Under the pieces are notes generated by a model. It saw only the letters and a program-made list of their open reading frames with translations. It did no database searches and was not told the DNA's origin. The translations under genes and the position numbers were made by a program. From the NCBI GenBank assembly GCA_036939975.1, contig JALLPB010001114.1:1-11144 (forward strand): DNA of 11,144 nt, given 5' to 3'. Numbering within the stretch: position 1 is the stretch's first letter; the number at the start of each line of letters is the position of its first letter. Of the stretch, positions 1 through 6,262 are shown piece by piece. The stretch comes from Cyclostephanos tholiformis (lineage: Eukaryota > Bacillariophyta > Thalassiosirophyceae > Thalassiosirales > Thalassiosiraceae).

Positions 1-153
1 TGTAAATCGCATATCTGGGGCTTCTTTCCCCTCCACGCGGCACTGTAGCCCCAGCAAGGCTGCACTTCTAGTATTACTCCATCCATCTTCCGCCGCTTTG
101 CACTGCCTCCAATTGCGCCCTCCTATCCATCCGCCCCCACTTTTGCAGAGATA
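1..153. other. Left flank of the DUF7869 transposon, no gene seen
   Basis: No convincing coding frame is visible. The only structure is a perfect 8-bp inverted repeat, CTGGGGCT at 15-22 and AGCCCCAG at 47-54, separated by 24 bases. It could form a small hairpin or be chance. This stretch lies outside the left terminal inverted repeat and should be host or older repeat DNA. Confidence 0.5.
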
Positions 154-212
154 TTTGGTCGGATAGGTAAGACTGTTTAATGAAAAAGGTACACCATTTG
201 ATTTGGCGGGAA
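154..212 (+). repeat. Left terminal inverted repeat
   Basis: It begins TTTGGTCGG and ends with the 17-mer ATTTGATTTGGCGGGAA at 196-212, which is repeated perfectly in inverted orientation at 3421-3437. Other shared blocks are TAAGACTG (168-175 versus 3458-3465 inverted) and AAAAAGGT (183-190 versus 3443-3450 inverted). There is one single-base gap and nine substitutions over 60 columns. A further shared block, AAAAACTTGA (239-248), matches the inverted right end just inside the TIR if a ~26-base insertion in the left arm is allowed. Confidence 0.85.
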
Positions 213-540
213 GCCTTTGACGTACGAAATTTTGATTTAAAAACTTGATGGGCCAATTTTCAATCCAGCCCATCATTTGACTCGTTGTTGTCGGAATTGT
301 CTTGCTGTCAGAATGGATTCTGTCAGAAAACGCTGTGGTTGGAAGTTGGACTCAACTCTGGCTTGTCCGTTTGGCCATTCCTTGCCAAAAATGCGAACAA
401 GTACCTTAATGTACTCTAAAAAATAACCCAACGTGCACTAACCCCATCAAAAAAAAGTTGTGCCGGGGAACACAAAAAAAGATCCATCATGGTGTCAACA
501 AGACAAGGCAGCGATCACAGCAACGCCACAAAAGAATACA

Positions 541-607
541 ACCCCCCGCCGCCCTCCGCAAAACCGCAAGCCCCCCCCTTCGCCCCGCCCCCCCCCCGGT
601 CCCGGCC
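541..607. other. C-rich tract with quadruplex/i-motif potential
   Basis: Four cytosine runs of about 6, 8, 4 and 10 bases lie within about 60 bases, just upstream of the likely start of the transposon gene (620). The minus strand therefore has four closely spaced G runs, the pattern needed for a G-quadruplex. It sits where the 5' untranslated region or promoter of the gene would be, so it could affect expression or simply be low-complexity DNA. The stretch before it (213-540) shows no other recognisable feature. Confidence 0.45.
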
Positions 608-619
608 GTTCGGGGAGCG

Positions 620-3094
620 ATGTTTGTTTTATATCCCATGCCAACAGATTCACCAACAGGACTTTCCTTAACTGCCGCTGCTGCATCGCATGCCGGCAAC
701 GCCCAAAACAAGCATCTGAACAATGACGATGAGAAGGAGGCCCCCCCTCGCCAGAGGAGAAGAGTGGGGACGTCTCGCCATGACATGCTGCTTGCCGCCG
801 ATGATGCGCTGGAGAGGGAGGGGGGCTTTGACAATGTTGACGACGGCAAGTGGATGGGGTCAATCGAGGACGAGGAGCAGAAGGCATATGATGACGAGGA
901 GGAGGAGGAGGGGGGGGGGGGGGATTGGGAACAGCAGTGGTGTTGTCAAGGGGAAGTAAGTTGGCTCTGGATGATGATGATTTGTTTACTTATTTTTTAT
1001 CGCGATTGGCGACAATGAGTTGCCCCAATAGAAAATGCGATTGCCTTGAAATCGTGAAAACATTGAGCGCCCGATCTGCAATTGCGAAGTACTTGACTTG
1101 GTCGAATGCCGACAGAAGCACGAACAGGACTCCATTGTTTTTTGAGTGGTGTAGATACGTCTTCCTTCTCAAACCAAGCAACATCCAAAGAAAAGGAAGG
1201 AAACGTGTGACAGCCTTATGCCGTCGTTGATGAAGACGTACGGACTCATCTGTTGTGCTCAAAGGGTTTGCATGTACTTCTGAACTTTGGGAGAAGGAGG
1301 TACCTTAAGATCAGGAATGCAGTGAAGTCCTTGGCAGTGTTGCCAAACCACAAGAGCACTGGGAAGACGAATTACCAAGCAGTCGAAAAAAATGAGCGTA
1401 AGTATAGGCCTCTCAAGAAACATTTTGAGTACCTCCAGAATCTTGGTGAGGTCCAAGCGATGCGAGTTGCTGCAATTTTGGTCGATGGGATGGGTGGCCA
1501 CACAAATCGTGACGACAACATTGACGTAACTTACCTCCCAATATTGATGGGGTACCGCTCGTGTTACAAGCGGTACATGAAGGCATTGGGATATGACGTC
1601 AGGACAACAGCAATGGGCGGATTGGTTATTACAGCAGAGGAAGGAAAGGAAGCAGATCCCGGTGAGTTCGTTAGCTTACCAACGTAATTCAACATGTGGA
1701 AGCGAGACTTCAAAAACCTGAAGGTGAGTCAGCCAGCGGAGGACATCTGTAAGGAGTGCTACGTCTTCGCAAATCGCCACAGGCATCTGGCAAATCACAG
1801 TGTGAGACAACATGTTGGCGATGATGTCAGTGATAGCGATGATGATAGTAGCGACGACAACGATGCTGACATCGCCGAACTTGGAACGACTGTTGACCTC
1901 AGCTCGGCCGACGCTGCATCAAATGAAGCGCAAGAGGAGAGGGAGCTTATGTTGATGCAGGCTGCAAAACACGTAGAGATGGCAAGGGCACAGAGAGCCT
2001 TCTATCAGGCAAAGGTGGCCGATGCAGTTGCAGATGCAACCGCAGGTAGAGATCATGCTGAGAGGTGGTACACCTTTGTTGTCAATTACGGCCAGAACAT
2101 GGAGCTACCAGTCTACAACAATGAGCAGCCTGGCATCATGTATTACTACAGTCCAATGAGTAGTTACAACTTGGGGATTGTTGACCACGCTCACAGATAC
2201 AATGATGGATGGGTAAGTGAGCATTTGCATTGCCATGTTTATCACGAGGGGGTTGGAAAAAAGGGTGCAAACAATGTGGCGTCGTTGATTATGAAAACGC
2301 TGCGGGAACTTCAGCTTCTTCGCGAGGATTCGGTTGGCGGTGAGTTAAATATTATCTTCGATAACTGCTCTGGCCAAAACAAGAACAACACCGTTTTGAA
2401 GCTGCCATTATGGCTGATGGCAATGGGGTATTTTAAGTTGGTACAGTTTATTTTCCTTGTTGTCGGACACATGAAAAATGCTGCCAACCGCCTCTTCAAC
2501 TTGCTGAAGCACAAATATCGGAAACAAAATCTGTTCACATTTGGCCAGTTAGCGAGGACATTGGATCAATCGACATTGGTAACTGTCCATCGAACTGTGG
2601 CCAATTACTTTCTTGAGTACGACTCACTCCTTGATGGCATCTATCGTAAGTTAGTGTCGAACATAAAACCAAATCATATTTTTTCTTGCATTGACAACGA
2701 TGGTTGTGAGATGTGGATCCGGGAGAGCAATCTGGTGGAGCACTGGGAGTTCATCATCAAGCTTCGGAAGAAGCACTGGGAGTACGCCGGTCAGACTGAG
2801 TTGAGTGAGTATGCAGAAGGGGTGCTGAAGCCAATTCCGTGTGTGGGATTGAATCCATACAAGATGGTGGAGATGTGGAAGAACTATCGACCCAACGTTC
2901 CTATTGAGTATCACCCAGATGCTTTGTATGAGGAGCTGAGTCCAGAAGTTTGGTCAAAGGTGAAGGTGGAGAAGACGGACAGATCGGAGTTTAGAGCAAA
3001 CCTGAAAGCAAAAAAATATGCGGGGATGGAGCGAGTTGAAAGCATGGCATTCGACGGCGATGAGGGCAAAGACGGCAACGAGGGCGTGGTTTGA
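620..3094 (+). pseudogene. DUF7869-family transposase-like protein, broken by two frameshifts and one stop
   Basis: The likely start is ATG at 620. The reading frame runs to the G14 tract at 910-923, shifts there, continues through an open stretch with a Cys cluster (MSCPNRKCDCLEIV, ATG at 1015) to about 1207-1230, shifts back, and then runs to TGA at 3092-3094. A single TAA at 1685-1687 interrupts the last part, with protein-like sequence on both sides (FVSLPT before, FNMWKRDFKNLKVS after). A full product would be about 820 residues. The order is an acidic low-complexity N-terminus, a Cys cluster, a basic region, a second acidic stretch (about 1824-1880), a helical region, then the DUF7869 core. 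Diagnostic core motifs are IIFDNCSGQNKNN (Asp codon 2360-2362), YHEGVGKKGANNVASL, and FLVVGHMKNAANRLFN (Gly codon at 2465). DUF7869 is a domain of unknown function; a transposase role is inferred from the surrounding TIRs. The family call rests on motif recognition, not a search. Confidence 0.72.
894..923 (+). repeat. GAG repeat running into a G14 homopolymer
   Basis: GAG triplets coding for glutamate run into 14 consecutive G (910-923). The protein-like frame before this tract (positions congruent to 2 modulo 3) differs from the protein-like frame after it (congruent to 1), so the tract is where the frame changes. Homopolymers of this length commonly change by slippage in vivo and are also a common sequencing error. 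Confidence 0.6.
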
Positions 3095-3176
3095 GCGGGT
3101 GGGTTTTTTTAGCAGGCGAGGCTTTTTCCCACATTCTGTTTCGTTTTAATTAGTACTAGTTATTTTTTTTACCCCT

Positions 3177-3349
3177 TTTATGCCTAACAGCGCGATTTAT
3201 GCTTATCAGCGCAATTTATACTTATCAGCCCAAGTACAAAAATAAGGCAGTTTATGCTTAACAGCAAGCGAATGCTGTTTTATGCTTATCAGTGCATTTA
3301 ATGCGAATCAGTGGGACAATATGCCAGCGTTTAATGCTTATCAGTGTGG
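3177..3349 (+). repeat. Seven-copy 19-20-bp subterminal repeat cluster
   Basis: Seven copies of a motif like TTTATGCTTATCAGYGC occur in one orientation: 3177-3195, 3196-3214 and 3215-3233 (perfectly adjacent, 19 bp each), then 3251-3269, 3279-3297, 3297-3316 and 3330-3349. Partly matching bases TGCTTTATCAGT also occur inside the right TIR (3450-3461). The cluster lies between the gene and the right end. Subterminal repeats in this position often bind the transposase in plant and animal DNA transposons. I did not find an equally clear cluster near the left end. Confidence 0.75.
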
Positions 3350-3420
3350 AAAAAAATTGAAATCGATTATCTCAAAACGACCACTTTTTCGGCGGCGGTC
3401 TGTCCGACTCAAGTTTTTTG

Positions 3421-3480
3421 TTCCCGCCAAATCAAATAGTGCACCTTTTTGCTTTATCAGTCTTAATTATGCCAACCAAA
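3421..3480 (-). repeat. Right terminal inverted repeat
   Basis: Read on the minus strand from 3480 it begins TTTGGTTGGCATAATTAAG and ends with the 17-mer shared exactly with the left arm. It matches the left arm at 50 of 60 aligned columns and marks the right end of the DUF7869 transposon. Confidence 0.85.
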
Positions 3481-3600
3481 TTTTGAAGTCCAGACTCCCA
3501 AGATCTCCTCACAATTTCATGAATCCCCTCACTTCTCACCCATTTCCCCTCCAGTGTGATCATAGTGAACACCCAACAATTCACCCTTTCTCAACCAAGT

Positions 3601-4026
3601 ATGGCAGCTATGTGCACTTATAATGTCTCTATTTTGTTTGCATTGAATTCCAATGATCATAGCTACTCTTATGCAGTTAGTCATGCCGAGGTAAGTTTCA
3701 TCATCTGTATTTCTTTTTTTCACGCTTCATATATGCTACTTTTGCTCCTTATTTTTCCATTCTGTCAGATTTATGGCAATGCTTCAATTCCAAAGAAGTT
3801 GTTCATAGTTCAAAAAAGAAGAACCAGGTGCACCATACACAGTGTTTCTTGCAAGACACTCTTGTTATCCCCATTGCACTCAGTACATTCTTGTTCTGTT
3901 TCTACACCTGATACTGATGTCATCATTCCCCCTAGGTTGTTAATTACTGCAGTAATTCTCCGGATCCTGTGCAAAACTTTTTTGGTTCTTGGGGGACAGG
4001 AATCACCCATAACTGTTCTGGAGTAA
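3601..4026 (+). CDS. Possible two-exon gene, unknown product
   Basis: The ATG at 3601 opens a frame that includes a sequence with strong intron signals: GAG|GTAAGT at 3688-3696 and a pyrimidine-rich end TTCTGTCAG ending at 3768. The intron would be 78 bases (3691-3768), which removes a hydrophobic Leu/Phe/Cys-rich translation and joins in phase. Exon 1 (3601-3690) would encode about 30 residues starting MAAMCTYNVSILFAL. Exon 2 (3769-4026) would encode IYGNASIPKKLFIVQKRRTR and onwards, ending at TAA 4024-4026, for about 115 residues in all. No family is recognised and no domain is visible. Because the intron length is a multiple of three and contains no stop, the frame is open either way. The later half of exon 2 overlaps strong palindromes (3942-4039) and looks less protein-like, so the true 3' structure may differ. 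Only the splice signals support this gene. Confidence 0.3.
   Translation: MAAMCTYNVSILFALNSNDHSYSYAVSHAEVSFIICISFFHASYMLLLLLIFPFCQIYGNASIPKKLFIVQKRRTRCTIHSVSCKTLLLSPLHSVHSCSVSTPDTDVIIPPRLLITAVILRILCKTFLVLGGQESPITVLE
3942..3957. repeat. 16-bp perfect palindrome
   Basis: AATTACTGCAGTAATT is its own reverse complement over all 16 bases. It starts a cluster of short inverted repeats that continues to 4258 and shares the AGTAATT core with the hairpin at 4015-4039. Confidence 0.7.
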
Positions 4027-4039
4027 TTGCCTCCAGAAC
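4015..4039. repeat. Hairpin-forming inverted repeat
   Basis: GTTCTGGA (4015-4022) pairs with TCCAGAAC (4032-4039) across a 9-base loop, perfect over 8 bp. There is no U-tract or other sign of a transcription terminator. It may be the remnant of a small foldback element. Confidence 0.6.
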
Positions 4040-4378
4040 CCCCACAGGAATTTGCTCTGTATGGAAGTATGTTGAGTGCAATGTAGAAATTCAAGACAAA
4101 AATACACAAACACAACACACACAAAGCTCAAAAACATGATGGGCCACTGCACCACCCTACTCCTGCAGCTTCTCTGCCCTCTCTCTCCATGGCGGCATTT
4201 GCCATGGACCCAAATCTTGACACCACTGCTCCCAATGGGACCATGCAAGGTGCATGGTGTCAGTTGCGCTCTCACTGGGGCTGGTTCTCTTTATTGGGGC
4301 ATCAAAATGCAACCCATCAAAAAACAAAGCAAGGGGTGGGGTCTTGGCCTTAGGTGGCCGCCGTTTGGTCAGAAAATA
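4040..4378. other. Non-coding stretch with two more perfect hairpins
   Basis: No coding frame here looks protein-like. Two short perfect inverted repeats are visible. CCATGGC (4187-4193) pairs with GCCATGG (4201-4207). ACCATGCA (4240-4247) pairs with TGCATGGT (4251-4258) across three bases. GACACCA (4219-4225) can also pair with TGGTGTC (4255-4261) as a competing stem. Confidence 0.5.
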
Positions 4379-4651
4379 CAACAACCAACCAAAAGATGAT
4401 GTTTTCAGAGGGGGTGATATTGGAGAGGGTGCACGACCTGGGTGGAACGTGTGTGGGGGGGGGCGTTTTGGCATTGTTTGGGGCAGCAAATCAGGTGACG
4501 AAAAAAATTTAAAAACGTTGTGGTCTTTGGCGGCAACCAATTAAACACAACAACCAACAAAAAACACTCTGGAGCATCCTAGAGGGGGTACAGGTGAAGA
4601 GGATTGACCGGGGCGGAGCATGGGGGGAGCACGTTTTGCTAATTTTGGTGG
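4379..4651 (+). repeat. Degenerate ~100-bp direct repeat, two copies
   Basis: Two copies start with CAACAACCAAC at 4379 and 4548, an offset of 169 bases. After this anchor both run through AGAGGGGGT, a GAGAGG/GAAGAGG block, a G-rich stretch and a CGTTTTG block, ending near 4482 and 4651. Similarity is patchy. The copies look like an old tandem duplication or two related repeat insertions. No gene is visible in them. Confidence 0.45.
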
Positions 4652-4971
4652 CAATCGAGTTGGGAGGGGCAAAAATTGAAATAAATTGGATGAGTGTACT
4701 AATTATTTATTTTTGTAGCCAATTCAGAGAATTTGAAAAATCCTTCATTGGCACCATTGACTAACACATCGATAAGAGGTTGGCACAAGAGGGTGGCTAT
4801 TAATGCAGTAGCCATGCTGCTAGATGTGGCAAACAGCCCCACCATGGTGGCGTTCTATTTTTTTTTGCGAAGTCTTTTGTTACTCCAGATAAAGTAGATA
4901 AGTAAGTATGATAATTACCATCAAACTTCATGCATGAATTCCCATGTACAGTGGGTAACCGGAATTCCTAC
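4652..4971. other. No gene identified
   Basis: The interval is AT-rich with several stops in all frames. A short open stretch around 4740-4890 (plus strand, reading SIRGWHKRVAINAVAMLLDV) has a protein-like feel but is too short and unsupported to call. Confidence 0.4.
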
Positions 4972-5058
4972 AGGAATCCTGATTACTATTTTTGGAGCCT
5001 TGCAAAAATGTTACCGCCATCAAAATTACTCCAAAAAAAAGAATTACTCAGGAATCCT
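4972..5058. repeat. Imperfect 26/30-bp inverted repeat
   Basis: AGGAATCCTGATTACTATTT and onward (4972-4997) is matched in inverted orientation by 5029-5058, with three small gaps or mismatches in the A/T tract. The spacer is about 31 bases. The AGGAATCC/ATTACT motif recurs nearby (5041-5070) and resembles part of the palindrome cluster at 3942-4039, so both may be remnants of one small foldback or MITE-like family. Confidence 0.45.
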
Positions 5059-5866
5059 CTGAATCCTGAAAATTGCTGGATTTTACCAAGAATCCTAAAA
5101 AATTAGTTAACAACCTTGCATTCCCCTTCTGCCCAGACATGTCAGACTTATTTGGCAACAATCTGGAAGTAGCTTCCGGGTAGATAAAATATTTATGGAT
5201 GAGATAGTCCATTTGTAACAACGAATTGCTAGTTTGAGGGCCAATCTTCCTAGGGAACACATCATGATCATATGTTCCCACACTATCCACACAATAAAAT
5301 AATTCTTGTGCCCCAAGAGCCCAAACCCTAACCCTAACCATCCTATGTACCTTCTTTGTTTTTTTTTGGTTTGTGCATAATAATCATTGCTATCATGATT
5401 CGAGTATGTCACGTCTCTTTTCCCCCCCATCTCATTACCCTTATTGCTGTCATTACTCTCCTTCTTTTTACCAGTGTCATCACTCCTCCCTCTCTTAGCA
5501 ATCAATCTAGGATTTTTTTCCTTGTACCAGCATTGCAATCCAATTCAACATTGGATTCATCAGAAGGGACATAATCTTCATCAGCTGGACCCCTCATTCT
5601 GCAGAAGAAAAGCCTCTTGTTTCTCCAGTCTGCCATATTTCTCATATTAGGCAGCATTGACATATAACTTTGCTTCATTGTTCTAATGAAATAACAGCAG
5701 GTGGGGATGTCACTTCAACATTGATGTTTACATTGCCTTTATTTTCATGGGCAACAGTGTCCTTCTTGATGTTTACTTGATCTGTGTCACTTGGTAGTAA
5801 AGGTTGCTTTGGAGTGCTGTTCCGAATACTGACTACACTTGAACCCTTCACATTGTTGCTGTTCAT
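5048..5866 (-). pseudogene. Unrecognised acidic/basic protein, broken into four frame segments
   Basis: Read on the minus strand from ATG at 5866, four consecutive segments each look protein-like but lie in different frames: 5866-5675 (MNSNNVKGSSVVSIRN and onward), 5678-5502 (MKQSYMSMLPNMRNMADWRN, later the acidic PADEDYVPSDESNVELD), about 5510-5345 (basic and polar, RGRSDDTGKKKESND, later TKKKQRRY), and 5341-5048 (DHDVFPRKIGPQTSNSLLQM, later YPEATSRLLPNKSDMSG). The shift near 5510 falls at a T7 run and the one near 5360 at a T9 run, so homopolymer slippage or sequencing error is plausible at both. Lys/Arg-rich patches resemble nuclear-localisation signals. No family is recognised. The end of the last segment overlaps the inverted repeat at 4972-5058, so the original C-terminus may be lost. 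It is divergent from the MULE-like gene, with about 400 bases between starts. Confidence 0.4.
5323..5339 (-). repeat. Short telomere-like (CCCTAA) tract
   Basis: AAACCCTAACCCTAACC holds two full CCCTAA units and partial flanking units. On the minus strand this is TTAGGG, the repeat reported for many eukaryotic telomeres. It is too short to claim a telomere or fusion point, and it falls inside the broken minus-strand gene. Confidence 0.4.
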
Positions 5867-6262
5867 GTTTTTTTTCTAGTTTAAATGGTGAAGTATGACA
5901 ACATTGCTCACATGGCCACTGCACAGTTTTCAGATGTAGTTTCCCAAAGAGTTATGTGTTGACCCTGTCTTGCCTTACCTAATCTACAAGAGTAATATTA
6001 CTCCTAGTAAAGTTACTTGGCATATAATTACTAACTAGACTTGTTATGTTGTGTCTCCTTTTCTATCTTAGTAATATTATTCTTAGTAAAGTAACTTTCA
6101 TTTCTATTGCATATGTTTACTAACCGACCGGCATCATTGTTCCATGTTCCATACTAATACTCACATTCTCTCCAATTTGGCGTCTACTTCCTACAGTGAT
6201 CTAGTTCATATACAGTGCCACCCATATCATTACCATTCATCCTCCACCACCATTCCCTAGCC
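5867..6262. promoter_or_regulatory. Divergent intergenic region with a repeated AGTAATATTA block
   Basis: This ~400-base AT-rich gap lies between two divergently oriented relic genes (starts at 5866 minus and 6263 plus), so it would have held both promoters. It contains a direct repeat: AGTAATATTACTCCTAGTAA and onward at 5991-6035, and a related copy at 6070-6124, offset 79 bases, both ending in TTACTAAC-like sequence. The first 12 bases of copy one, AGTAATATTACT (5991-6002), are a perfect palindrome. No clear TATA box or initiator could be assigned. The regulatory role is inferred only from position. Confidence 0.35.

Larger units (their letters stand above)
154..3480 (+). mobile_element. 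TIR-bounded DNA transposon carrying a DUF7869-type gene
   Basis: The element is defined by two inverted 60-bp ends (154-212 and 3421-3480) that match at 50 of 60 aligned positions. It spans about 3.3 kb and encloses one long plus-strand gene (620-3094), with a cluster of short subterminal repeats between the gene and the right end. This is the classic layout of a cut-and-paste DNA transposon: TIR, single transposase gene, subterminal binding-site-like repeats, TIR. No clean target-site duplication was found. The flanks share only a weak TTTTGCAG/TTTTGAAG similarity (141-148 and 3481-3488) that does not abut the left TIR as drawn, so the exact outer ends are uncertain by several bases. The gene is broken, so this copy is probably immobile on its own. 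The TIRs are read directly from sequence; assigning the gene as the transposase is inference. Confidence 0.75.

Noticed and set aside
487..887. Minus-strand open frames opposite the transposon gene's N-terminus
   Set aside because: They are long only because the region is GC-rich with few stops; Ser/Pro/Arg-rich composition mirrors the plus-strand low-complexity coding sequence.
956..1031. Intron in the DUF7869 gene starting at GTAAGT (956)
   Set aside because: The donor is good, but the candidate AG acceptors at 1018-1019 and 1030-1031 do not restore the downstream frame, while the unspliced frame through 925-1207 already reads as protein (LALDDDDLFTYFLSRLATM).
3177..3349. CRISPR-like array
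   Set aside because: Three units are directly adjacent with no spacers, the rest have irregular short gaps, and the array lies inside a eukaryotic DNA transposon, so subterminal repeats are the better reading.
141..3488. 8-bp target-site duplication TTTTGCAG/TTTTGAAG
   Set aside because: It has one mismatch, is T-rich, and the left copy does not directly abut the TIR, so it cannot be claimed.
3282..3623. 113-residue plus-strand open frame
   Set aside because: It consists of translated subterminal repeats and the right TIR, so it is a chance frame.
4740..4900. piggyBac-like transposase C-terminal fragment
   Set aside because: The ~45-residue stretch SIRGWHKRVAINAVAMLLDV and onward has only a loose resemblance and no catalytic motif or flanking support.
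5323..5339. Interstitial telomere or chromosome-end junction
   Set aside because: Only about two and a half CCCTAA units are present, which is well within chance, and the flanks are not subtelomeric in character.
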